Shown piece by piece: positions 57,653 through 64,000 of a stretch of 64,000 bases of DNA; within the stretch, counting starts at the first letter, position 1; each line of letters opens with the position of its first letter. This DNA is from Microbacterium mitrae (GTDB taxonomy: Bacteria; Actinomycetota; Actinomycetes; Actinomycetales; Microbacteriaceae): NCBI RefSeq assembly GCF_008017445.1, contig NZ_VRSW01000001.1:124001-188000 (forward strand). Reading direction: 5' to 3'. The notes under the pieces are model-generated. The model made no database searches. It was not told the origin of the DNA and worked only from the letters and a program-made list of their open reading frames with translations. The position numbers were made by a program, and so were the translations under genes.

Positions 57653-58276
57653 TTAGCCCTGGCCTGGCGCGCCCCAGTGGTCGCCGTCGGGAATCGGGAG
57701 ACACGTCGAGTCCGCAGCGAGCGCCGCGATCTGCGCTCGAACGGCAACGCCGTCGTCCCAGCCAACTACCTCGAAAACGATGCCTTCTTGCGCGCCAGCC
57801 TCTGGAATGAACCCGATGAGCGCAGGCCCACGCCACGTGTCATCGAACGGCCAACTTGCGGTTGAAATGAGTCCTGGCGTCGGGTTGTCGACCATCCATC
57901 TCGCCGCCTCAGCAACCGTTACATCGGGGATCGTCCAATACGCCGTGGCTTCAGCAATCGGTCCGCAGGGCCACCCGGTAGTCGTCGTGTATCCGCCGAC
58001 CTGCGTGTCGGAGCGCACAGCAGACGGAGGAAGTGACGCTGTGTCGAGCCACATTTGCGCCTGCGCAATCGCTGCCTCATCGGGCGGGCCCCACGTCGGG
58101 ACGGGTGCGAGTGCCTGCGAACTTGCGCCATCAACCGGGGGAGCGATGGTGACAGATGCTGCTGGGCTGGCGGAGTCCGAGGGCTCAGACGGTTTCGACG
58201 TCGCTGACGACGTGGCACAACCCGTGAGCGTGAGCAAAATAAGCGGAACCACAAACCACGTTGAGCGAAGACGCAT
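57653..58276 (-). CDS. Predicted lipoprotein, function unknown
   Basis: A 207-residue secreted lipoprotein. The signal peptide ends with lipobox LTGC (Cys20), then a Ser/Thr/Pro-rich linker to about residue 60 and a soluble domain with WPCGPIAEATAYW and a second Cys near the C terminus, which may form a disulfide. No family recognised. TAGGTT ends 6 bases before the ATG. Confidence 0.8.
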   Translation of the reverse strand: MRLRSTWFVVPLILLTLTGCATSSATSKPSEPSDSASPAASVTIAPPVDGASSQALAPVPTWGPPDEAAIAQAQMWLDTASLPPSAVRSDTQVGGYTTTTGWPCGPIAEATAYWTIPDVTVAEAARWMVDNPTPGLISTASWPFDDTWRGPALIGFIPEAGAQEGIVFEVVGWDDGVAVRAQIAALAADSTCLPIPDGDHWGAPGQG

Positions 58277-58282
58277 CGCCCC

Positions 58283-58288
58283 AACCTA
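58283..58288 (-). promoter_or_regulatory. -10 box TAGGTT of the leaderless lipoprotein gene
   Basis: The minus-strand TAGGTT ends 6 bases before ATG 58276. Confidence 0.6.
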
Positions 58289-58338
58289 GCGATGTCGCCG
58301 GGGAACGCACAAGGGTCGCGCGCCGATCGAATGGGCTC

Positions 58339-58767
58339 TCATGCGTCGAGTTCGCTAGTTTTTTGGTCAGCGTCCACTTTTCTCAAGGCGGAGTCTGTGG
58401 AGAGCATTGTCGTGACGGCGGTGAGTAGTCCCGCCGGGATATACCCGACGAGCCACGTTGTCGTGCCGGACACGAATGTCGTGGTGAGGCCAAGACCTAT
58501 CCATCCCAGAAAGGTGGCGACACCGGCCGGAAGCACGACGTAGCGACGGGGGATGGCAGGCCGGCGCCATAGCGTCAGTGTGCCGAGGCCCCCAAAGAGC
58601 GAGGTGATCGCGGCAACGGCTAACGCGTAGCCAATTCCGCGTAGCAAGGCTGATCCGTCAAACCCGTTCTGAAGCTGCATCACGGTAGTCGCCGCGACCG
58701 CCAGTGCGACAAACGCAACGGACGTTCGAACAGCAGCCAGAATAACAACGCGCCAGTACGTTGACAC
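58339..58767 (-). CDS. Small membrane protein beside dif, function unknown
   Basis: A 142-residue protein with four membrane helices (about 8-28, 42-62, 75-95, 105-122) and a charged C-terminal tail. No family is recognised. The GTG start at 58767 is preceded by TAGGCG close by. The dif site lies just upstream of it. Confidence 0.7.
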   Translation of the reverse strand: MSTYWRVVILAAVRTSVAFVALAVAATTVMQLQNGFDGSALLRGIGYALAVAAITSLFGGLGTLTLWRRPAIPRRYVVLPAGVATFLGWIGLGLTTTFVSGTTTWLVGYIPAGLLTAVTTMLSTDSALRKVDADQKTSELDA

Positions 58768-58819
58768 CTCGCGCCTACGCCTGACCGTGGAGCAGCAGTG
58801 GACCCGTTGCTGAAACGTG

Positions 58820-58847
58820 TTCTGACATAATGTGCATTATCGGATTA
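58820..58847 (-). other. dif: Chromosome dimer resolution site dif
   Basis: On the minus strand the site has CCGATAAT and ACATTATGTCA separated by GC, matching the published actinobacterial dif consensus at every base of that 21-base core; the outer flanks (TAAT and GAA) match less well. XerC and XerD would bind the two arms. It lies in the gap between the 58339 gene and the GNAT gene, where the polar GGGGGAG motif changes strand. Confidence 0.9.
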
Positions 58848-58879
58848 TTGATCGAATCGCGGAGACCCGGGCGCCGGCG

Positions 58880-59524
58880 TCAGTTTTCCAGGCCGATGTA
58901 CGCACGAAACGCCTCGGCGCCGGTAACGGTGATCGGTTCGCCGCGAACGAACGCATCGGGCGTAAGTACCAGTCGCTTGCTGATGGCCATCTCATCCCGA
59001 CGTTTCACTCGCACCTCGCCATCAGCGCGATACCCAACCTTGCGACTCACTGCCAGCGAGTTCGGGTTATCAATGAATGCCGTCGACGTAATTTCGGCTG
59101 CGCCAGCGTAGTCGAACATGAAGGCGCACATTGCCTGACGCATCCTGGTTCCAATGCCACGCCCATGATGCTCTTGACCGAGCCACGACCCGGTCTCACC
59201 GGTTCGCGTCACCAAATAGTTGGATGTACTAATTCCTTGCACACCAACCAGGTTTCCGTTGAACTCGACGGCGAATTCCAGCGTCCACGCATCCGCCGAC
59301 CAGCGCGCGCGATTACCCCAGTGATATTTGGGGTACGCCGCGCGCAACTCTTCCTCGGGCGCGTCGGTCCACGGCATCGCAAATGGCATGAAGCCCGCGT
59401 CGTGAATACCCGCCAGTGCGAGATCGACGAGCGCCGGCAGTACATCGTCGGTGATTGGAACCAGGCTGACGGGCCCAGCATCGACTCGAACGCCCAGAGG
59501 CGCGAAAACGTCAGTCAAGTTCAC
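58880..59524 (-). CDS. GNAT-family N-acetyltransferase (RimJ/RimL-like)
   Basis: A 214-residue acetyltransferase using acetyl-CoA. The region GSWLGQEHHGRGIGTRMRQAM carries the acetyl-CoA pyrophosphate loop (HHGRGIGT), followed by EITSTAFIDNPNSLAVSRKVGYR, the RimJ/RimL hallmark. It may acetylate a ribosomal or other N terminus, or a small amine. The GTG at 59524 gives NLTDVFAPLGVRV; a longer in-frame start exists at 59590, and CATGTT 6 bases upstream of GTG is a weak -10 box. Confidence 0.88.
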   Translation of the reverse strand: MNLTDVFAPLGVRVDAGPVSLVPITDDVLPALVDLALAGIHDAGFMPFAMPWTDAPEEELRAAYPKYHWGNRARWSADAWTLEFAVEFNGNLVGVQGISTSNYLVTRTGETGSWLGQEHHGRGIGTRMRQAMCAFMFDYAGAAEITSTAFIDNPNSLAVSRKVGYRADGEVRVKRRDEMAISKRLVLTPDAFVRGEPITVTGAEAFRAYIGLEN

Positions 59525-59665
59525 CCCTCCAACATGCCACAGCTCCCCCACAACGAGCCTCACGTGGCTGCGTAGCGTGTCTGCCGACAACCCCGTCGGG
59601 CACTCACAAATGACACGGAAAGTGAAATAAATTGCGAAAATTCACCGGAAATACTCAAGTTCGGG

Positions 59666-59688
59666 ACCTTAAACCGCTACTTTAAGGT
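59666..59688. promoter_or_regulatory. 8-bp inverted repeat ACCTTAAA-N7-TTTAAGGT upstream of the HdeD-like gene
   Basis: A perfect inverted repeat overlapping a TACTTT (59678-59683) -10-like hexamer, 27 bases before the ATG. It looks like a repressor or activator operator. Confidence 0.6.
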
Positions 59689-59714
59689 GTCAATCCGTTG
59701 CCCAGGAGGAAAAT

Positions 59715-60293
59715 ATGTCTGATCCACTCGACACACCGTCCATCATCTCCCCCGAGACCAAGTCTGCTGCACTCAAGAGTCTCAAGTGGCTACTCGGCCT
59801 TGGTGGAGCCCTCGCAATCATCGTTGGCGCGCTGATCTTCTTGTGGCCCACGAAGTCGGCCGTCGTCATCACGATGATTATCGCCGCCTACGCCCTCGTT
59901 GGTGGCGTGTTCTACCTCATCATCGCCTTCGCGACGAAGGGGCTCTCGACCGGCGCACGCATCGGTCAGGCCCTCGCCGGCATCATCTTCATTGTCGCCG
60001 GCATCATCGCGTTCATGAACCCCGCGGAAAGCACCGTAACGTTCGCGTTCATCGTGATCATCTTCATCGGTGTTTCGTGGATCTTCGAGGGTATCGCAGC
60101 CCTCACGGCGCTTGATCTTGCACCGAGCAAGGGCTGGGCGATCTTCTTCGCGATCGTCAGCATCCTCGCTGGTATCGCTGTTCTGCTCTCGCCGCTGTTC
60201 GCCGCCGCCGTGCTGTGGATGTGGCTTGGCATCTCGCTGTTTGTCATCGGTATCGTTCAGGTGGTTCGCGCCTTCACGATCGACCGCGACTAA
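59715..60293 (+). CDS. HdeD/DUF308-family membrane protein
   Basis: A 192-residue protein with six predicted membrane helices built as repeated helical hairpins; the motifs GALIFLWPTKSA, GIIAFMNPAEST and GIAVLLSPLFAA mark the repeats. The N-terminal 25 residues are cytoplasmic. HdeD is an acid-resistance membrane protein in E. coli; the actinobacterial role is not known. A strong AGGAGGA lies 6 bases before the ATG. Confidence 0.9.
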   Translation: MSDPLDTPSIISPETKSAALKSLKWLLGLGGALAIIVGALIFLWPTKSAVVITMIIAAYALVGGVFYLIIAFATKGLSTGARIGQALAGIIFIVAGIIAFMNPAESTVTFAFIVIIFIGVSWIFEGIAALTALDLAPSKGWAIFFAIVSILAGIAVLLSPLFAAAVLWMWLGISLFVIGIVQVVRAFTIDRD

Positions 60294-60303
60294 CACGAGG
60301 CCA

Positions 60304-60344
60304 GAAAGGGGTGGGCGCGCCAAACCGGCGCACCCACCCCTTTC
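60304..60344. terminator. Bidirectional terminator between the HdeD-like and UvrA-like genes
   Basis: An 18-bp stem with one mismatch (60304-60321 with 60327-60344) is followed on the plus strand by TCATGTT. It separates convergent genes. Confidence 0.85.
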
Positions 60345-60365
60345 TCATGTTCCGTTCTGCCGCGC

Positions 60366-62720
60366 CTAAGCTCCGACGTATCGAGCCAGGTGCTCCCCCG
60401 TGACCGTGCTCCGCGCATCAACGAGCTCTCGCGGCGTGCCTTCAAACACAACGCGGCCGCCGTCATGCCCCGCACCCGGCCCCATGTCGATGATCCAGTC
60501 AGCGTGCGCCATCACAGCCTGATGGTGCTCAATGACAATCACCGACTTACCCGCCTCGACCAGGCGGTCCATCAGCGCGAGAAGCTGCTGCACGTCGGCC
60601 AGGTGCAACCCCGTGGTCGGCTCGTCGAGAACATAAACGCCGCCCTTATCTGCCATGTGGGTCGCAAGCTTGAGTCGTTGTCGCTCGCCACCCGACAACG
60701 TCGTTAGCGGCTGACCAATCGCCAGATATCCGAGGCCCACCTCATCAAGGCGTACCAGGATCGCAGCGGCGGGCGCGAGCTTCCCCTCCCCCGCCGAGAA
60801 GAATTCACGCGCGTCGCTCACCGACATCGACAACACATCACTAATGTTCTTGCCCGCGTAGGTCAGCTCGAGCACACTGGCGGCAAAGCGCTTGCCCTCA
60901 CAGGTCTCACAAATCGTAGACACGCCCGCGACCACGCCAAGGTCTGAATAGATCACGCCGGCGCCGTTGCACGTTGGGCACGCGCCCTCGGAATTCGCGC
61001 TAAACAGCGCGGGCTTCACGCCGTTCGCCTTCGCGAAGGCCTTGCGAATCGGCTCAAGCAAGCCCGTATAGGTCGCAGGATTGCTGCGACGGGAACCACG
61101 GATGGCGCCTTGGTCGACCACGACAACGTCGCCGTGCGCGGGCAGCGCGCCATGGATCAACGAGCTCTTGCCCGAGCCGGCAACGCCGGTCACAACCGTC
61201 AAGATTCCCAGCGGGATCTCGACATCAACGTCTTGCAGGTTGTGCGTGTTGGCGCCGCGGACCGAGAACGCGCCGGTCGCCGAGCGGACCGATTCCTTCA
61301 ACTGGGCACGATCATCGAGATGACGCCCCGTCAACGTTTCGCTTGCTCGCAGCCCCGCGAGATCGCCCTGGTAGCAGATCTCGCCGCCGTTGACGCCGGC
61401 TCGCGGCCCCAGGTCGACAATGTGATCGGCGATCGCAATTACCTCCGGCTTGTGCTCGACGACCAACACCGTGTTGCCCTTGTCGCGCAGGCGTTCAAGA
61501 AGCCCATTCATGTTCTGAATGTCGTGTGGGTGCAGACCAATCGTCGGCTCATCAAACACGTACGTCACGTCGGTCAACGACGAACCCAAGTGTCGAATCA
61601 TCTTGGTGCGCTGCGCTTCTCCCCCAGACAGGGTTCCGCTCGGTCGCTCCAACGAAAGGTAACCAAGACCGATCTCGACAAATGAATCAAGCGACTCCTG
61701 CAACGCCTGCACCAACGGCGCAATCGACGGCTCATCGATCGAGCGGAGCCACTGTGCCAGGTCAGAGATTTGCATGCGGCAGGCATCGGCGATGCTCACG
61801 CCATCAATCTTCGACTCCCGCGCATGCGCCGCCAGCCTGGTTCCGTCGCATTCGGGGCACGCGGTGTAGGTGACAGCCCTCTCCACGAACGCGCGGATGT
61901 GCGGCTGCATAGCCTCGCGATCCTTAGACAGCATCGACTTTTGCACATTGTTGACCAACCCTTGGTAGGTCATGTTGATGCTCTCGATTTTGACCTTGGT
62001 TGGCTCTTTGTAGAGAAAATCGTTGAGCTCTTGCTCGGTGAAGTCTTTGATTGGCTTGTTCGGATCGAAGAATCCGGAGGCGGCATAAATACGCACAGAC
62101 CAGCCGTCAGCGGTGTACCCCGGAATCGTAATCGCACCCTCAAGCAGCGACTTCGACTCGTCATACAACTGCGTGAGATCAAGGTCGGTGACTGAACCCA
62201 TGCCCTCGCATCGGGGGCACATGCCGCCGACCTGCGAGAAGCTGCGTCGCTCCTTGGTGGTCTCGCCGCCCTTCGTGAAGGTCACCGCACCCGCGCCCGA
62301 AACACTGGGCACGTTGAACGAGTACGCCTGCGGACCTCCCGCGTTCGGCACGCCCATACGCGAAAACAAAATACGCAGCATCGCATTGGCATCGGTTGCG
62401 GTGCCAACGGTGGATCGGGAGTTCGAGCCCATCCGCTCCTGATCCACGATGATCGCCGTGGTCAGCCCCTCCAACACATCAACATCGGGGCGAGACATTG
62501 ACGGCATAAAGCCCTGCACAAAAGAGCTGTAGGTCTCATTAATCATTCGCTGCGATTCGGCAGCGATGGTGCCGAACACGAGCGACGACTTGCCCGAACC
62601 AGATACCCCGGTGAACACCGTCAAGCGGCGCTTAGGAATCTCCACCGAGATGTTCTTGAGGTTGTTTTCGCGCGCACCCTGCACGCGAATGTAGTCGTGA
62701 TTGTCAGCGGGGTGCGCCAT
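60366..62720 (-). CDS. UvrA-like ABC ATPase lacking the UvrB-binding domain
   Basis: A 784-residue UvrA paralogue with two ABC ATPase units. Unit 1 has Walker A GVSGSGKS, a zinc pair CPRC/CPEC region and signature LSGGEAQR; unit 2 has [16 protein letters not shown] zinc motif and LSGGERQR, with Walker [13 protein letters not shown]. Canonical UvrA is about 950 residues; the missing part corresponds to the UvrB-binding region, the UvrA2 pattern. UvrA2-like proteins are linked to tolerance of DNA-binding drugs in Streptomyces and Deinococcus. The ATG follows TGGAG. Confidence 0.93.
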   Translation of the reverse strand: MAHPADNHDYIRVQGARENNLKNISVEIPKRRLTVFTGVSGSGKSSLVFGTIAAESQRMINETYSSFVQGFMPSMSRPDVDVLEGLTTAIIVDQERMGSNSRSTVGTATDANAMLRILFSRMGVPNAGGPQAYSFNVPSVSGAGAVTFTKGGETTKERRSFSQVGGMCPRCEGMGSVTDLDLTQLYDESKSLLEGAITIPGYTADGWSVRIYAASGFFDPNKPIKDFTEQELNDFLYKEPTKVKIESINMTYQGLVNNVQKSMLSKDREAMQPHIRAFVERAVTYTACPECDGTRLAAHARESKIDGVSIADACRMQISDLAQWLRSIDEPSIAPLVQALQESLDSFVEIGLGYLSLERPSGTLSGGEAQRTKMIRHLGSSLTDVTYVFDEPTIGLHPHDIQNMNGLLERLRDKGNTVLVVEHKPEVIAIADHIVDLGPRAGVNGGEICYQGDLAGLRASETLTGRHLDDRAQLKESVRSATGAFSVRGANTHNLQDVDVEIPLGILTVVTGVAGSGKSSLIHGALPAHGDVVVVDQGAIRGSRRSNPATYTGLLEPIRKAFAKANGVKPALFSANSEGACPTCNGAGVIYSDLGVVAGVSTICETCEGKRFAASVLELTYAGKNISDVLSMSVSDAREFFSAGEGKLAPAAAILVRLDEVGLGYLAIGQPLTTLSGGERQRLKLATHMADKGGVYVLDEPTTGLHLADVQQLLALMDRLVEAGKSVIVIEHHQAVMAHADWIIDMGPGAGHDGGRVVFEGTPRELVDARSTVTGEHLARYVGA

Positions 62721-62749
62721 GCATGCTCCATACAGTTCGTCGGCTGTTC

Positions 62750-62755
62750 AGCCTA
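62750..62755 (-). promoter_or_regulatory. -10 box TAGGCT of the UvrA-like gene
   Basis: The minus-strand TAGGCT (within TATAGGCT) is about 29 bases before the ATG at 62720. Confidence 0.5.
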
Positions 62756-62790
62756 TAAGTATGCACCGACACCACACTCACGTACACAAC

Positions 62791-62822
62791 AAAATGGGGC
62801 ATCAGCGCTCGCCGATGCCCCA
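62791..62822 (-). terminator. Terminator of the S9 peptidase gene
   Basis: On the minus strand TGGGGCATC pairs with GATGCCCCA around GGCGAGCGCT, then TTTTG follows. Confidence 0.9.
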
Positions 62823-62836
62823 AATATTGTCGTCAG

Positions 62837-64000
62837 TTACGACGTGACGGGAAGGACGCGCTGCCACCAGTCGAGAACGGCTTCGAAGCGTTCCAGACGG
62901 TGACGAGGCTGACCCGAACGCGTCAGTTCGTGGTTCTCCCCCGGGAAGATCAGCATTTCGGTCTCAACGCCGTTGTGCTTGAGCTTGGAGTAGTACCGCG
63001 TCGCCTGCTCCAACGGGCACCGACAATCGAGCTCTGAATGGATCACCAGCGTCGGCGTAGTGACGTTGTCGGCCTGGGCATAGGGGCTCTGCGCGGCAAT
63101 CTGCGCGGGATCGGCGCCGACGTACTCGACGCCGAAGAACGACCCGATGTCGCTGGTTCCGACAAACGACTCCGGCTCCAAGAAACCGCGTTCGACGATG
63201 GCGCCCGCGAAGCGGTGATCCTGCGTGGTGACCCAGGCGGTGAGGTACCCGCCATAAGAGCCACCCATGACGCCGACGCGCTCGCCATTCAGGCGCGGAT
63301 CGCTGGCGACGGCGCCCTCCAAGAAGTCGATGACATCGGTGAAATCGACGGTGCCCATGGCCTGTCGAATCGATCGTCCGTGTGCGGTGCCGTAGCCGGC
63401 GGAACCACGGGGGTTGCAGAAAGCGACGGCGTAGCCGGCGTCGACGAGCGTCTGTACTTCGTCGAAGACATGCACGCCGTAGCTTGCGTATGGACCGCCA
63501 TGAATCATCAGAATCACGGGGTGCGGGCCATCGCCCTCCGGGGTCGCGAGCCAGCCGTGCACCGGGTAGCCATCGCGGCCGGTGATTGTCAGCTCGGTTG
63601 GCGTCGAGATTCCCTGCGCCCGCAGGTTCTCACCAAAGTTGGTGACAACGCGGGAACCAGAGTCATCCACCACGAGCAACTCGCCGTACGAGTTTGGCGA
63701 GGCGATTGTCGCCACGACGCGCAAGCCCGCAGGGGCTTGAGCCGCAGCAAGCCCACCGATCTCCACATCGCCGTCGATCACGGTGGAGATGTCGCCAGTT
63801 CGCGTCACCCGCAGCGCATGCACGCGACCGCGCGTGCGGTTGAGCACCAGGAAGTCCTCGCCGACGACGGTGATGTGGCTACCGACCTCACCGAGATCGA
63901 TTGTTGCAGCGTCGGTGAGGGCGCGGGGCGATTCGCCGTCCAGAATCCACAGCCCCATTCCGGGCGCAACGAAATCCGTGCGCGACGGTCCGACCGAATA
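62837..64000 (-). CDS. Prolyl oligopeptidase family (S9) peptidase, N-terminal part outside the window
   Basis: The C-terminal 387 residues are visible and the frame is open to the window edge; the start lies beyond base 64000, so ATG 63958 is internal. The visible part has the end of a beta-propeller and then the alpha/beta hydrolase domain: oxyanion MIHGGP, nucleophile GGSYGGYLT, Asp in HSELDCRCP and His in PGENHELT. Typical family members are 600-700 residues, so roughly 250 residues are missing. It ends at its own terminator. Confidence 0.93.
   Translation of the reverse strand, partial: YSVGPSRTDFVAPGMGLWILDGESPRALTDAATIDLGEVGSHITVVGEDFLVLNRTRGRVHALRVTRTGDISTVIDGDVEIGGLAAAQAPAGLRVVATIASPNSYGELLVVDDSGSRVVTNFGENLRAQGISTPTELTITGRDGYPVHGWLATPEGDGPHPVILMIHGGPYASYGVHVFDEVQTLVDAGYAVAFCNPRGSAGYGTAHGRSIRQAMGTVDFTDVIDFLEGAVASDPRLNGERVGVMGGSYGGYLTAWVTTQDHRFAGAIVERGFLEPESFVGTSDIGSFFGVEYVGADPAQIAAQSPYAQADNVTTPTLVIHSELDCRCPLEQATRYYSKLKHNGVETEMLIFPGENHELTRSGQPRHRLERFEAVLDWWQRVLPVTS

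Noticed and set aside
58827..58840. ATAATG-TG-CATTAT palindrome first read as a repressor operator of the 58339 gene.
   Set aside because: The full sequence fits the actinobacterial dif consensus, and the GGGGGAG polarity change supports dif.

Overview
The window is a slice of an actinobacterial chromosome, most likely from the family Microbacteriaceae (Microbacterium-like). The reasons are the high GC content, the gene order aroQ-efp-nusB / pyrR-pyrB-pyrC-carA-carB-pyrF-gmk-rpoZ-metK-priA-fmt-rsmB-rpe-hisE-hisG / hisF-hisI-trpC-trpB-trpA-lgt-gltB-gltD-pyk, actinobacteria-specific proteins (an mIHF domain, the Trp-region membrane protein, an HGxxPAAW protein, a PdtaR-type ANTAR regulator, a degenerate PriA), many leaderless genes with TANNNT -10 boxes, and an actinobacterial-type dif site.

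Region 1 (1-34 kb) is almost entirely plus-strand housekeeping genes. It runs from aroQ (cut by the window edge), efp and nusB, through a fused metallo-beta-lactamase/Rieske protein and a complete pyrimidine operon headed by pyrR with a PyrR-binding RNA hairpin, to a fused mIHF-guanylate kinase, rpoZ, metK, priA, fmt, rsmB and rpe. Histidine genes, tryptophan genes (trpC, B, A but no trpE), lgt, glutamate synthase and pyruvate kinase follow. Many genes overlap by 1-8 bases, which suggests translational coupling.

Region 2 (34-42.6 kb) holds a double-domain Lrp/AsnC regulator and an S10 peptidase on the minus strand, then a GAF-domain protein and a five-gene oligopeptide ABC importer on the plus strand. 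Region 3 (42.6-49.3 kb) has a tRNA-Leu followed by a tandem repeat array carrying copies of the tRNA 3' end, a YbdK-type ligase, an ANTAR response regulator, a thioesterase, polA, and a roughly 890-base gene-free stretch with four copies of a 76-base palindromic element. Region 4 (49.3-64 kb) is accessory: a DUF885 peptidase, a luciferase-like oxidoreductase, an MFS transporter, an isochorismatase-like hydrolase, an SGNH hydrolase, a run of small minus-strand genes, an HdeD-like membrane protein, a UvrA paralogue and an S9 peptidase (cut by the window edge).

The most informative discovery is a near-perfect actinobacterial dif site at 58820-58847. A polar heptamer, GGGGGAG, changes strand exactly across it: by eye 18 copies lie on the plus strand to its left and none on the minus strand, while 6 copies lie on the minus strand to its right and none on the plus strand. 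The two together mark this window as the chromosome terminus and suggest GGGGGAG as the FtsK-orienting (KOPS-like) sequence. All counts were made by eye.
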